Origin: Agromyces larvae | GTDB lineage: Bacteria > Actinomycetota > Actinomycetes > Actinomycetales > Microbacteriaceae | Length of the DNA stretch: 64,000 nt | Direction: 5' to 3' | Assembly (NCBI RefSeq): GCF_022811705.1 | Contig: NZ_CP094528.1 | Coordinates: forward strand, 1,054,001-1,118,000 | Part shown: positions 17,619-26,418 of the stretch, piece by piece | Layout: the number at the start of each line of letters is the position of its first letter | Position numbering within the stretch: the first letter of the stretch is position 1 | Translations under genes and position numbers: made by a program | The notes under the pieces: model-generated | The model's database searches: none | The model's input: only the letters and a program-made list of their open reading frames with translations | Told to the model about the DNA's origin: nothing

Positions 17619-19613
17619 TCAGACAACTTGACCCGCACCTTCCCCGCCTTCATCGCTCGCGGCGCCGACCTCATCCAGCGTGACCTGCGGGAGGTACTCG
17701 GCGTAGCGAGTTCGCATAGAGGCCAGGCCGGCGTCACGGTTCGACTCGTACTGTAGCGAGCGCTGCACGAACTTGATCCTGTGTTCAGCGTCGCCGATGA
17801 CCTCCGCCCAGGTGCGCACGATGAGCGTGTACTTCTTGCTCGCCTGGACGACGCCGTGCGGACGTCCCTCTTGCTCGCGAGCCTCGTTGACGGTGTCCTT
17901 CACCTCGTTGCCGATCAACCAGAACTCCCACGAGGCGTTCGGCTGATCGAAGCGTTCGTCTTTCGTGATTGCGCTCGCGTAGCTGCGGAGCTGCGAGACG
18001 TCGCTGTCGTCGAGAGTGTGGCTGGGACGCTTCAGCTCGATGACCAAGTTGGCGAAGTGGTTCTCCCGGGTCTCCAGCTTGCGGCCTAGCACGAGGTCAG
18101 GGATCGCGATCGAGCCATCCTCGCGAAGCACCGGCCCGTCGCCTGCCAAGTCAACACCGAGCCCAAGCTTGTCGAGGTACTTCTTCAGCACCTCGTTCAG
18201 CCGCTCATCGTCGCCCGTGAGCGACCACTCCTCGCCGAAGAGCCAAGTCTCGTGCGCCAGGATCCGATGCAGCTGACGGCGCTCGAGGAGTCGCTTCTTG
18301 GTCTGCTTGTCGAACAGCAGCGCGTTGAGTCCGTTCATGAAGTCGATACGATTGCCGACCTCCTTGCCCAGCGCGATGAGCTGGGTCAGAGTGGTGCGTT
18401 CGAGAATCTCCCTAAGCTCGTCAATCCGCGCTGCCGGGAGTTGCGAGAACTGCTTCAAGATCGGTAGCAGCGCCTCGGGGTCGTTCTCAAAGGTCTCCTT
18501 CAGCAGGCCAAGCGCGAGCGCCTTCGAACTCTGCGTCCGGGCCTCGTCGACTGTCCGAGAGGCGGCCATCGCGACAACATTGAACGTGTCGCGGGTTGCC
18601 CGCTCAACCTCGGACTTCGGTTCCCCGCGATACGGGTACACGCCTTCTGCCTTCCAGCGCTTCAGAGTTTCGGCTTCACGGCGCCGTGACGACTCGCTCA
18701 GGTGCGCGCGCAGGGCTGCTCGCCCGGCGGCCACTACCATCCCAGCCGCCGTCTGGGTGTCGCCCTCGAGGATGAGCGGTTGCTCTTGCTCGAACCCGTC
18801 CCACTCGAGGTAGGCAGTGAACTCCGCCCCCACCGCCTGGATGCCTGCCTGGAGTTCGTCGACGATTGCACCGCTGGGCTTGCAGAGATAGAGCCGACGT
18901 TCGACGTTGGAAAGGTTCCACTCAAGAACCGTCAGCGTCGCGGAACCCTCGATGTCATCTGGGAGTTCGACTGGAAGAACAGTGCGAGACGAGATCACAG
19001 CGGAGGGGTCGATCTCAGTTCCGAGAAGGTCGATCCGAAAATCCGGGTGTCGCTCAAGATGGAGGGCGAACTCCGTGAGCAGCCGTTCTCGGAGTCCGCT
19101 CAGTTCGTCAAAGACAGCGGCTGCCTCACCCGTGATCCCAGCGATCTCGACAGTGGTGCCAGCCTCAATCTGGGCGAGTGCCACCTCGTCGATGTCGAAA
19201 CGATCGAGTTGAGAACGTGCACCCTTGATCTCGACCGTCGCCAGCTCGCCGCCTATCGCCTTACTGGTCGAGACCCAGTGAACAATGGATCCGATCGAGA
19301 ACGCAGCGTATCGGCCACGCCCGAGCTTGCCGTGAACTGGACGACCGCCCTCGCTCGTCGTGCCTGGGGCGAGCTTCCAGCTGTCGCCAACGTGCGAGTA
19401 CGCCGACTCCGCCCGCTCAAGGTTCATACCTCGACCGTTGTCGACGATTCGAATCATCTCGATCCCGCCGATAGGTCCGCGTTCGACGGCGACGGTCACC
19501 AGCTTGGCATCCTCGTCAAAGGCATTCCAGATGAGTTCGCAGACCCCAACGGGAGGTGTCTTGACGTATCCCTCAAGGAGGCTCTTGCCCGCAGAGACCT
19601 GGATGCTGACCAC
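17619..19613 (-). CDS. GHKL ATPase fused to a PD-(D/E)XK-type nuclease domain (defence candidate)
   Basis: 664-aa protein. The N terminus is a GHKL (Hsp90/MutL/MORC-like) ATPase: N box VCELIWNAFDEDA with E26, N30 and D33, G1 box DNGRGM at 58-63 and G2 box GKLGRGR at 95-101. A long helical middle follows (about 250-480). The C-terminal domain has D506 in IPDLVLGR, E526-x-K528 in LVIELKRP and a following QL-x-SYA (Q541). That is a PD-(D/E)XK nuclease pattern resembling the DUF4263/Shedu nuclease core. No membrane segment or signal. Start is a GTG at 19613 with GATGAG nearby. It lies in an island beside a type I restriction remnant. I infer an ATP-switched nuclease defending against phage or plasmids; no experimental homologue is known to me. 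Confidence 0.8.
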   Translation of the reverse strand: MVSIQVSAGKSLLEGYVKTPPVGVCELIWNAFDEDAKLVTVAVERGPIGGIEMIRIVDNGRGMNLERAESAYSHVGDSWKLAPGTTSEGGRPVHGKLGRGRYAAFSIGSIVHWVSTSKAIGGELATVEIKGARSQLDRFDIDEVALAQIEAGTTVEIAGITGEAAAVFDELSGLRERLLTEFALHLERHPDFRIDLLGTEIDPSAVISSRTVLPVELPDDIEGSATLTVLEWNLSNVERRLYLCKPSGAIVDELQAGIQAVGAEFTAYLEWDGFEQEQPLILEGDTQTAAGMVVAAGRAALRAHLSESSRRREAETLKRWKAEGVYPYRGEPKSEVERATRDTFNVVAMAASRTVDEARTQSSKALALGLLKETFENDPEALLPILKQFSQLPAARIDELREILERTTLTQLIALGKEVGNRIDFMNGLNALLFDKQTKKRLLERRQLHRILAHETWLFGEEWSLTGDDERLNEVLKKYLDKLGLGVDLAGDGPVLREDGSIAIPDLVLGRKLETRENHFANLVIELKRPSHTLDDSDVSQLRSYASAITKDERFDQPNASWEFWLIGNEVKDTVNEAREQEGRPHGVVQASKKYTLIVRTWAEVIGDAEHRIKFVQRSLQYESNRDAGLASMRTRYAEYLPQVTLDEVGAASDEGGEGAGQVV

Positions 19614-19726
19614 GACTCATCGTCGCACGCGCCGCCGACTGCGCGCTCACACGCGCCGACGGCTGGGGCATCGAGGGAGCGCGCAGGTACGGCGCTACGG
19701 CTTGAGCTCAGGAAACCATCGACGCC

Positions 19727-21079
19727 GGGACTGTCAGAACAACGGTGGATCTGGATCTGGCCTGACCGAAAGGGAAGGGCGATGACCGATGTCATCGAGA
19801 TGATCGATCCTGTGACCGGAGAGATCATCGATCAGCAGCAGATCGCCGCGCAGTTGCTCGCGCAGGCGAAGGAGCAGGGCGTGAGCCTGGTCGGCCCGGG
19901 TGGGCTGCTCGGGAACCTCACCAAGACGGTCTTGGAGACCGCGCTCGAGGCCGAGATGACCGAGCACCTCGGCTACGAGAAGCACGGCGCCAGCGAGGGT
20001 GACAACGCCCGCAACGGCACCCGGTCCAAGACGGTGCTCACCGAGGTTGGCGCGGTTCAGATCGACGTGCCGCGGGACCGTGACGGGTCGTTCCAGCCGA
20101 AGATCGTCCGCAAGCGGCAACGCCGGCTGGACGGGATCGACGAGATCGTGCTGTCGCTGACGGCGCGGGGGCTGACCACGGGTGAGGTGGCGGCGCACTT
20201 CGACGATGTTACGGCGCGAGCGTGAGCAAGGACACGATCTCGAAGATCACGGACAAGGTCATCGAGGAGATGACCGAGTGGCAGAACCGCCCGTTGGACC
20301 GGGTCTACCCGGTGGTGTTCATCGACGCGATCGTGGTGAAGGTCCGGGACGGGCAGGTGCGCAACAAACCGTTCTACGTCGCTGTCGGCGTCACCACAGC
20401 CGGGGAGCGCGAGATCCTCGGGATCTGGGCCGGCGACGGCGGCGGCGAGGGTGCGAAGTTCTGGCTGGGCGTGCTCACCGAGCTGAAGAACCGCGGCGTC
20501 GAGGACGTCTGCATCGTCGTCTGCGACGGGCTGAAGGGGCTGCCCGAGTCGATCACCACCACGTGGGAGCTCGCGGTCGTGCAGACGTGCATCATCCACC
20601 TGATCCGCAACACCTTCAAGTTCGCGTCCCGCAAGTACTGGGACCAGATCGCCCGCGACCTGCGGCCGGTCTACACCGCCCCGACCGAGGCCGCCGCGAA
20701 GGCAAGGTTCGAGGAGTTCGCGGAGAAGTGGGCGAGCATGTATCCCGCGATCCGCAAGCTCTGGGAGAACGCCTGGAGCGAGTTCATCCCGTTCCTGGAC
20801 TCCGACATCGAGATCCGCCGCATCATCTGCTCGACGAACGCGATCGAGTCTCTCAACGCCCGCTACCGACGAGCGGTCAGGGCTCGCGGGCACTTCCCGA
20901 ACGATGCCGCCGCGCTGAAGTGCCTCTACCTCGTGACCCGCTCGCTTGACCCCACCGGGCGAGGACGGGCACGCTGGGTCACGAGGTGGAAGCCGGCGCT
21001 GAACGCGTTCGCGATCACCTTCGAAGGCCGCATCAACTGAAATGCGCCAGACCAGATCCACCGTTCATCTGACAGACCC
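19727..21079 (+). mobile_element. IS256-family insertion sequence
   Basis: Imperfect terminal inverted repeats: left GGGACTGTCAGAACAACGG from 19727, right (read inward from 21079) GGGTCTGTCAGATGAACGG, both continuing GTGGATCTGG. They enclose one transposase gene. The flanking 8 bases differ (TCGACGCC on the left, CAGCCAGG on the right), so no target duplication is preserved. The right end lies inside an excisionase-like gene. Confidence 0.88.
19782..21040 (+). pseudogene. IS256 family transposase with one-base frameshift
   Basis: DDE transposase of the mutator/IS256 class. The first frame runs MTDVIEMIDPVTGEIIDQQQ to HFDDVTARA and stops at 20225. The second continues SKDTISKITDKVIEEM to FAITFEGRIN at 21040. 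Family members read HFDDVYGASVSKDTISK here, so one T is missing from GTTTACGG near 20208-20210. The total of 1259 bases is one short of 420 codons. Catalytic residues are otherwise intact: FIDAIVVKV, VVCDGLKGL and the Glu in STNAIESLN. An internal GTG (20222) could start the C-terminal part but not an active enzyme. Confidence 0.9.
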
Positions 21080-21282
21080 CAGCCAGGCCAGCACGTCTCG
21101 CAGCTGTACCTCAGGTGCTTGCCGAGCTTCGTGGCCTTCGGCCCCGATCCCTCGAGACGCCAGTGGTAGATCGTCTCTTTAGACAGCTGCAGGTACTGCG
21201 CCAGTTCGTCGACGCTGAGGTAGTCGCCGAGGTCGTCGACGAACCGCGAGGCCGGTGCATTGGGTTCGGTTGATCTGCTCAT
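21068..21282 (-). pseudogene. Excisionase-like HTH gene, frameshifted and cut by IS256
   Basis: MSRSTEPNAPASRFVDDLGD followed by YLSVDELAQYLQLSKETIYH and LGKHLRY is a helix-turn-helix domain of the MerR/excisionase (HTH_17) type. Such proteins end LRY-x-x-DVLAWL. Here the DNA still encodes LRDVLAWLGSVR in the next frame, so one base is missing after LRY. The right end of the IS256 element then removes the remainder. GGAG precedes the ATG at 21282. Position beside a tRNA gene fits an Xis of an integrated element, but no integrase remains. Confidence 0.75.
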
Positions 21283-21432
21283 ACTCCGTAGGAGTGCGCA
21301 TCAAGCCGCGATGTTCTACGTCAGTGGGCGACGGTTGTGGATGCCTGTGGGGCCCGCCTGGGAGCCTGCTCGAAACGAAAAAAGCCCCAAAAAGGCCTCA
21401 ACCGCCCCGAACCAGCCCGCCGCCAACGAGAA

Positions 21433-21465
21433 AACCCCTGAGAATCTATCGATTCATCAGGGGTT
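21433..21465 (-). terminator. Rho-independent terminator of tRNA-Ala
   Basis: On the minus strand AACCCCTGA (21465-21457) pairs with TCAGGGGTT (21441-21433), with an inner GAATC/GATTC helix, followed by TTCTC. It begins three bases beyond the encoded CCA. Confidence 0.8.
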
Positions 21466-21467
21466 CT

Positions 21468-21543
21468 TGGTGGATCTGAGGGGACTCGAACCCCTGACCC
21501 CCTGCATGCCATGCAGGTGCGCTACCAGCTGCGCCACAGACCC
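21468..21543 (-). tRNA. tRNA-Ala (anticodon GGC), CCA encoded
   Basis: Read on the minus strand it starts GGGTCTGTGGCGCAGCTGGT and ends CAGATCCACCA. Acceptor stem GGGTCTG/CAGATCC (one G-U pair), D loop with AGCTGGTAGCG, and anticodon stem CCTGC/GCAGG with loop ATGGCAT give anticodon GGC, which reads GCC and GCU. The T arm is AGGGG-TTCGAGT-CCCCT. The 3' CCA is present in the DNA. The 3' end faces the accessory island. Confidence 0.96.
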
Positions 21544-21623
21544 GTTCGGGATGCTGCCCGCTCTCGCGGGGCAACGAATTCACTGTACACCAGCGAACCG
21601 GCTCAGATGAAATCGAGCGCCCC

Positions 21624-22010
21624 TCACTCGCCGGGGCGCTCGGCCGCGTCGAGGAGCGGTGCGACGGCGATCGGCGGGCAGTCGAGCCACAGCCGCTCGA
21701 GGCCGTAGTACAGGCGGTCTTCGCGGTGGAAGACGTGCACGACGAGATCGCCGAAGTCGAGCAGGATCCAACGTGCGTGGTCGCGGCCCTCGCGGCGGGC
21801 GGCGTGCACGTCGTGCTCGGCGAGCGCTTCTTCGACCGCGTCGGCGATCGCCGACACGTTGCGTTCGGTCGAGCCGGTCGCGAGCAGGAACACGTCGGCG
21901 AACGGCGTCGGCACGGACACGTCGAGCGCGACGAGGTCTTCCCCGCCCTTCGTGTCGGCTGCGCGTGCGGCGATGGCGAGCAGGTCGAGGGCGCGCTGGG
22001 ATGCGGTCAT
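21624..22010 (-). CDS. rsfS: Ribosome silencing factor RsfS
   Basis: 128-aa RsfS/Iojap family protein that binds ribosomal protein L14 and blocks subunit joining when nutrients run out. Family segments are ALDVSVPTPFADVFLLATGS, then STERNVSAIADAVEEAL and the signature HARWILLDFGDLVVHVFH with YYGLERLW. ATG at 22010. It lies at the end of the nadD-containing minus-strand operon, with 31 bases between it and the upstream Pro-rich membrane protein gene. Confidence 0.96.
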   Translation of the reverse strand: MTASQRALDLLAIAARAADTKGGEDLVALDVSVPTPFADVFLLATGSTERNVSAIADAVEEALAEHDVHAARREGRDHARWILLDFGDLVVHVFHREDRLYYGLERLWLDCPPIAVAPLLDAAERPGE

Positions 22011-22041
22011 TCGTTCGCTTCCGGGGTGGGGACGCCGCGCG

Positions 22042-23442
22042 TCATCCGAACAATCCGGAGACGGCGCCGATGATGAGCGTGGTCACGACACCGAGCGCGA
22101 GCACGCCTGCGGTGAGCGCGAGGATGAGCGGCAGGTTCATGCCGTCTTTCTTCGGCGGGGCGACCACGGTGCGGGCGCCGACCTGCGTCGAGATGGCGCT
22201 CGTCGCCGCAACCGGCTTCACGCCGGCCGTGGCCGCGTCGTCGCTGTCGAACAGGTGGTCGATCTCGGAGGAGTCGACCTGACTCGGGTGCACCCCGGTC
22301 GCGGCGTAGCTGCGGGGCAGGTCGATGGAACCCGTCACGATGATCTCGCCGCCTTCGGCGAGCGGGCTGCCGAGCGGGCCCTGATCGGGCAGGCTCGGCA
22401 GGATCAGCGCGTTCGTCGTCGTCGGCACGCCGTGCGACGAGCGCCCGCGGGAGAGCACCTGGTCGAACGGTGTCGCCTCGTCGTCGACCAGGTGGAGCTG
22501 GTCGGTCCAGTGGCCCGATGGCCTCGGTGCGGCGATCGGCTCATCTGCCCGCGCCGCCTTCGCCGACTGGTGCGGCGCCGGTTCGCGGGTCGGGCCGGGT
22601 GGGGCGTCGTCTGGGGTGAAGAGGTCGTCGTCGTCGTGAGCGTCCGCCTGCTGCGCATCGATGAGTGCCCGCAGTTCGCGACGAGTCAGCGTGCGCTCTG
22701 GAGTGCGGCCCCCGCTCGTCGGTCGCGGTGCGTTCGACCCGGACGGCGGCTCGGGTGCCTGCCCAGACCCGGGCGCCACGGATGGGCGCGGCCCCGATCG
22801 GGGCGCGGCGGGACCGGACTGGCTCGGCGTCGGAACGCCGGGCGCGGAGCGCGGCGAAGTCTGCTGCCCGGGGACGACCGGCGCACTCGGGGCGCTCGGC
22901 GCAGCGGGTGCAGGTGCGGGGCGCAGGCCTTGATAGGTCGCGGGCGCGGACTGACCGCCGGGCTGGCCCGGGCGAGACTGACCGGGCAGCGGCTGGCCGG
23001 GCGCGACTTGACCGTGCCCGGGCTGGCCGGGCGCGGACTGGCCGGGCACCGGCTGACCCGGCGCACGCTGGCCCGGAGCCGGCTGCCGGGGCGGTTGCGC
23101 GGGCAATCCGGTCGGGGCGCCGAACGGTGCGGAGACGGGCGCGCCACCCGAACCGGGCCGATACCCGGTGGGAGCGGGCGGTGCTGAGGCCTGGCGCGGC
23201 GCGGCGCCGTTCGGCGCGCTCGACGGCGCGCCGACGGGCGCCGCGTACGGCTGCTGCGCGGCGGGCGCGGGCGGCGATGCGGGCTGCGGAAAGGTGGGCG
23301 CCGGTGCCTGCAACGGGAACTGCGGCGCGGGCGGCACCGCAGCCGACGGGGTGTCGGGGGTCGCCGCGGGGCCCTGCTGGGCCAGTCGCTCGCGTTCGCG
23401 AGCCTCACGCCTCGTGAGAGGCGGTTCCTGCGACGACGTCAT
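22042..23442 (-). CDS. Pro/Gln-rich protein with C-terminal membrane anchor
   Basis: 466-aa protein. The N terminus ([20 protein letters not shown]) is basic. Residues 25-240 are a low-complexity Pro/Ala/Gly/Gln region with repeated PGQ units ([20 protein letters not shown]). A second TRRELRAL motif and an acidic DDDDLF follow, then a more ordered segment with [20 protein letters not shown]. One C-terminal helix ends the protein ([20 protein letters not shown]). The ATG overlaps the nadD stop (ATGA). The gene is commonly found between nadD and rsfS in Microbacteriaceae; function unknown. Confidence 0.85.
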   Translation of the reverse strand: MTSSQEPPLTRREARERERLAQQGPAATPDTPSAAVPPAPQFPLQAPAPTFPQPASPPAPAAQQPYAAPVGAPSSAPNGAAPRQASAPPAPTGYRPGSGGAPVSAPFGAPTGLPAQPPRQPAPGQRAPGQPVPGQSAPGQPGHGQVAPGQPLPGQSRPGQPGGQSAPATYQGLRPAPAPAAPSAPSAPVVPGQQTSPRSAPGVPTPSQSGPAAPRSGPRPSVAPGSGQAPEPPSGSNAPRPTSGGRTPERTLTRRELRALIDAQQADAHDDDDLFTPDDAPPGPTREPAPHQSAKAARADEPIAAPRPSGHWTDQLHLVDDEATPFDQVLSRGRSSHGVPTTTNALILPSLPDQGPLGSPLAEGGEIIVTGSIDLPRSYAATGVHPSQVDSSEIDHLFDSDDAATAGVKPVAATSAISTQVGARTVVAPPKKDGMNLPLILALTAGVLALGVVTTLIIGAVSGLFG

Positions 23443-24038
23443 TCGACACTCCGATAGAGGTGGTGCTTGGAGATGTACTGGACGACCCCGTCGGGAACCA
23501 AGTACCACACCGGGTGGCCCCGGCGAACCCTGTCCCGGCAGTCGGTCGACGAGATCGCCAGCGCCGGCACCTCCAACAAGCTTACGTGCTGCTCGGGCAA
23601 TCCCGAAACGTTCAGCACATGTCCCGGTCGACTCACAGCGACGAAGTGCGCAAGATCCCACAACTCCGACGCGTCGCGCCAGGAGAGGATCTGGGCGACC
23701 GCGTCGGCCCCGGTGATGAAGAACAGTTCGGCGTCGGGACGCTCCGTTCGGATGTCTCGCAGCGTGTCGATCGTGTACGTCAGCTTGTCGCGATCGATAT
23801 CGACCCGACTGACCGTGAAGCGCGGGTTCGAGGCTGTCGCGATCACCGTCATCAGGTAGCGGTGCTCGGCGGTCGTCACGACCGTCTTGTACGAGGGCTG
23901 CCCGGTCGGGACGAAGATCACCTCGTCGAGTCCGAACGACTGGGCCACCTCACTGGCCGCCACGAGGTGGCCGTGGTGGATGGGGTCGAACGTGCCGCCC
24001 ATCACACCGACCCGGGGTCGGCGAGCGTCGCCGGTCAT
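23439..24038 (-). CDS. nadD: Nicotinate-nucleotide adenylyltransferase
   Basis: 199-aa nucleotidyltransferase that makes nicotinate adenine dinucleotide from NaMN and ATP in NAD synthesis. The class motif [15 protein letters not shown] (G-x-F-x-P-x-H-x-G-H) is at about 11-25, the substrate loop VPTGQPSYK follows, and the C-terminal motif [13 protein letters not shown] is the ISST-x-x-R signature. ATG at 24038. Its 3' end overlaps the Pro-rich gene by four bases. Confidence 0.96.
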   Translation of the reverse strand: MTGDARRPRVGVMGGTFDPIHHGHLVAASEVAQSFGLDEVIFVPTGQPSYKTVVTTAEHRYLMTVIATASNPRFTVSRVDIDRDKLTYTIDTLRDIRTERPDAELFFITGADAVAQILSWRDASELWDLAHFVAVSRPGHVLNVSGLPEQHVSLLEVPALAISSTDCRDRVRRGHPVWYLVPDGVVQYISKHHLYRSVE

Positions 24039-24051
24039 GTGCGAGCGCCGC

Positions 24052-24261
24052 TCAGTGGCCCGCGTGCTCGTCTCCGCTGTGCCGGGCGGCGTAGGCCGCG
24101 GCCTTCGCACGGTGACGGTTGGCGACGTCGCGGTACGAGTACGTGACGATCGCGAGGGCGACGAAGATGACGAATGCGACCAGCCCGTACACGAACGGCT
24201 CGACGGGGAGCTCTCTCGCGTTCACCGACTCCGAGGCGAGGACAGCGGTCACCAGGCTCAT
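24052..24261 (-). CDS. Small single-pass membrane protein
   Basis: 69-aa protein starting [20 protein letters not shown] with a membrane helix [20 protein letters not shown]. The basic and His-containing tail ([20 protein letters not shown]) is predicted to be cytosolic. Located between proA and nadD on the same strand, 13 bases before nadD, so co-transcribed. A conserved small membrane gene is often found here in Microbacteriaceae; function unknown. Confidence 0.8.
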   Translation of the reverse strand: MSLVTAVLASESVNARELPVEPFVYGLVAFVIFVALAIVTYSYRDVANRHRAKAAAYAARHSGDEHAGH

Positions 24262-24327
24262 TCAGCCGTTCCTTTCGAGTTGCTGCACGACAGCCGCTGC
24301 CGTCGCGCCATCCACAGTCTAGTGGGG

Positions 24328-25590
24328 TCAGGCGCGCACGTGCCCGGCGCCGCGCACGAGCCACTTCGTACTGGTCAGCTCGGGCAGCCCCATCGGACCC
24401 CGGGCGTGCAGCTTCTGCGTGGAGATGCCGACCTCGGCGCCGAAGCCGAACTCGCCGCCGTCGGTGAACCTGGTGGACGCGTTCACCATGACCGCGGCCG
24501 CGTCGACCTCGTTCAGGAACCGTTCGGCGTTGCCGAGGTCGTTCGTCACGATCGACTCGGTGTGCCGCGTGGAGAACCGGCGGATGTGCCGCAGCGCGTC
24601 GTCCAGCGAGTCGACCACCGCAACCGAGATCTCGAGGCCCATGTGCTCGGTCGCGAAGTCGTCATCGCTCACCGGCAGCACCTCGGGCCGGACGGCGCGG
24701 ACGCGCTCGTCGCCGTGCACGACGACGCCGGATGCCTCGAGCCGGTCGAGCACCGCGGGGAGCAGTCGTTCGGCCGCAGCGTGATGGACGAGCACCGTCT
24801 CGAGCGCGTTGCACACGCTGGGGCGCTGCACCTTCGCGTTGTGCACGAGATCGACCGCCCAGTCGTCGCGCGCACTCTCGTCGAGGAACATGTGCACGAC
24901 GCCGGCGCCCGTCTCGATGACCGGAACCTTCGCCTCGTCGACGACGGCGCTGATGAGCCCCGCGCTCCCCCGCGGGATCAGCACGTCGATGTACTGGCGC
25001 GCCTGCATGAGGTGGCGCGCACCCTCGCGTCCGAAGTCGTCGACCGTCTGCACCGCGTCACCGGGCAACCCGACCGATTCGAGTGCGGAACGCAGCACCT
25101 CGACGAGCACGCGGTTCGTGTGCTCGGCAGCGGTGCCGCCGCGCAGCACGACGGCGTTGCCGCTCTTCAGCGCGAGCACCGCGATGTCGATGGTGACGTT
25201 CGGGCGCGCCTCGTAGATCGCGCCGACCACGCCGAGGGGCACCCGTACCTGGTCGATGCGCACCCCGCTCGGCAGCGAACGGCCCGAGACGGTCTCGCCG
25301 ACCGGGTCGTCGAGCTGCACGACCTCGAGCACCGCGTCGGCGAGCGAGGCGATGCGCGCCGCGTCGAGGCGCAGCCGGTCGAGCAGCCCGTCGGAGAGCT
25401 CGCGTGCGCGGCCGGCAGCGAGGTCGTCCGCGTTCGCGGCGACGATCTCGTCGGCGCGCTCCCGCAGGATCCGGGCCACGGCCTCGAGCGCGGCATCCTT
25501 CTGCGCCGTGGTCGCGGTCGCGAGCCGCAGCGATGCCTCCTTCGCAGCCGCGAACCGGGCGTCGAGGACGGAGAGGTCGGTGAGGGCCAT
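24328..25590 (-). CDS. proA: Glutamate-5-semialdehyde dehydrogenase (gamma-glutamyl phosphate reductase)
   Basis: 420-aa aldehyde-dehydrogenase superfamily enzyme converting glutamyl-5-phosphate to glutamate semialdehyde with NADPH, second step of proline synthesis. Visible family features are IYEARPNVTIDIAVLALKSG near 130, VVLRGG, and the catalytic Cys in VQRPSVCNALETVLVH near 250. The C-terminal NASTRFTDGGEFGFGAEVGI is the ProA signature. ATG at 25590; ten bases separate it from proB. Confidence 0.97.
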   Translation of the reverse strand: MALTDLSVLDARFAAAKEASLRLATATTAQKDAALEAVARILRERADEIVAANADDLAAGRARELSDGLLDRLRLDAARIASLADAVLEVVQLDDPVGETVSGRSLPSGVRIDQVRVPLGVVGAIYEARPNVTIDIAVLALKSGNAVVLRGGTAAEHTNRVLVEVLRSALESVGLPGDAVQTVDDFGREGARHLMQARQYIDVLIPRGSAGLISAVVDEAKVPVIETGAGVVHMFLDESARDDWAVDLVHNAKVQRPSVCNALETVLVHHAAAERLLPAVLDRLEASGVVVHGDERVRAVRPEVLPVSDDDFATEHMGLEISVAVVDSLDDALRHIRRFSTRHTESIVTNDLGNAERFLNEVDAAAVMVNASTRFTDGGEFGFGAEVGISTQKLHARGPMGLPELTSTKWLVRGAGHVRA

Positions 25591-25599
25591 GCGCCCAGC

Positions 25600-26418
25600 C
25601 TAGGCGAGGAGCGAGGACTCCTCGGGCGTGTGACGATTCGGCGCCGGTTCGAACCAAGTGCCGAGTTCGCGGCCCTCGAGCGCCTCGTGCACGAGCGGCG
25701 TGGCGGTGATCAGCACCGCCGTACCCGCGGCCGCGGCGATCCGCGCGGCCGACACCTTCGTCTCGGCTCCCCCGGTGCCCACGCCGGCGCGGCCGGCGCT
25801 GCCGATCTCGACGCCGGCGAGGTCGTCGCCGTACGGCACGACCGGAATGCGCTCGGCGCCGGGCAGGTGCGGCGGTTTCGTGTAGAGGGCGTCGACGTCG
25901 CTCAGCAGGACGAGCAGTTCGGCGCTGACGAGCTCGGCGACGAGAGCTGCGAGCCGGTCGTTGTCGCCGAACCGGATCTCGTGCGTCGCAACGGTGTCGT
26001 TCTCGTTCACGATCGGGAGGATCCGAAGGCCCAGCAGTCGTTCCATCGCGCGCTGCGCGTTCGAGCGGTGCGTCGCGTTCTCGAGGTCGCCGGCTGTGAG
26101 CAGCACCTGCCCGGCGACGATGCCGTACCGGCGCAGCGAGTCCTGGTAGCGGAAGACCAGGATGTTCTGCCCCACCGAGGCGGCCGCCTGCTGGGTCGCG
26201 AGATCGGACGGACGCGCGTCGAGGTCGAGGTACGGCATGCCGGTCGCGATCGCACCGGATGACACGAGCACCACCTCGGCACCGCGGCCGTGCGCTGCGG
26301 CGATCGCGTCGACGAGGGGCGCGATCTGCCCGGCGTTCTCGCCGCTGATCGACGAGGAGCCGACTTTGACGACGATGCGGGTCGCGTGCGGGATGTCCGA
26401 ACGTTCGCGCGGGGTCAT
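25600..26418 (-). CDS. proB: Glutamate 5-kinase (short form without PUA domain)
   Basis: 272-aa amino-acid kinase phosphorylating glutamate with ATP, first step of proline synthesis. Motifs are [11 protein letters not shown] at the N terminus, [33 protein letters not shown] and the Gly-rich [16 protein letters not shown]. The protein ends where the kinase fold ends, so it lacks the C-terminal PUA domain of E. coli ProB (367 aa). Feedback control by proline may therefore differ. The ATG overlaps the obg stop (ATGA). Confidence 0.96.
   Translation of the reverse strand: MTPRERSDIPHATRIVVKVGSSSISGENAGQIAPLVDAIAAAHGRGAEVVLVSSGAIATGMPYLDLDARPSDLATQQAAASVGQNILVFRYQDSLRRYGIVAGQVLLTAGDLENATHRSNAQRAMERLLGLRILPIVNENDTVATHEIRFGDNDRLAALVAELVSAELLVLLSDVDALYTKPPHLPGAERIPVVPYGDDLAGVEIGSAGRAGVGTGGAETKVSAARIAAAAGTAVLITATPLVHEALEGRELGTWFEPAPNRHTPEESSLLA

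Larger units (their letters stand above)
13549..21467. mobile_element. Accessory (genomic) island ending at tRNA-Ala
   Basis: A block of less GC-rich, poorly conserved genes with two insertion sequences, a restriction-modification remnant and a broken excisionase-like gene. It abuts the 3' end of tRNA-Ala, a standard integration site. The core gene order resumes at rsfS on one side and at the high-GC gene ending 13479 on the other. No integrase or duplicated attachment site was found, so the island is decayed. Confidence 0.65.

Noticed and set aside
20200-20230. Programmed frameshifting in the IS256 transposase
   Set aside because: IS256 enzymes are normally one frame, and the site lacks a slippery heptamer; a one-base deletion explains it.
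21471-21490. Attachment-site duplicate of the tRNA-Ala 3' end at the left edge of the island
   Set aside because: No convincing second copy was seen between 13.4 and 16 kb; only short chance matches such as GTGGATCTGG, which belongs to the IS256 ends.
21260-21610. A 116-codon plus-strand open frame across the tRNA
   Set aside because: It runs antisense through tRNA-Ala and its terminator and resembles no protein.
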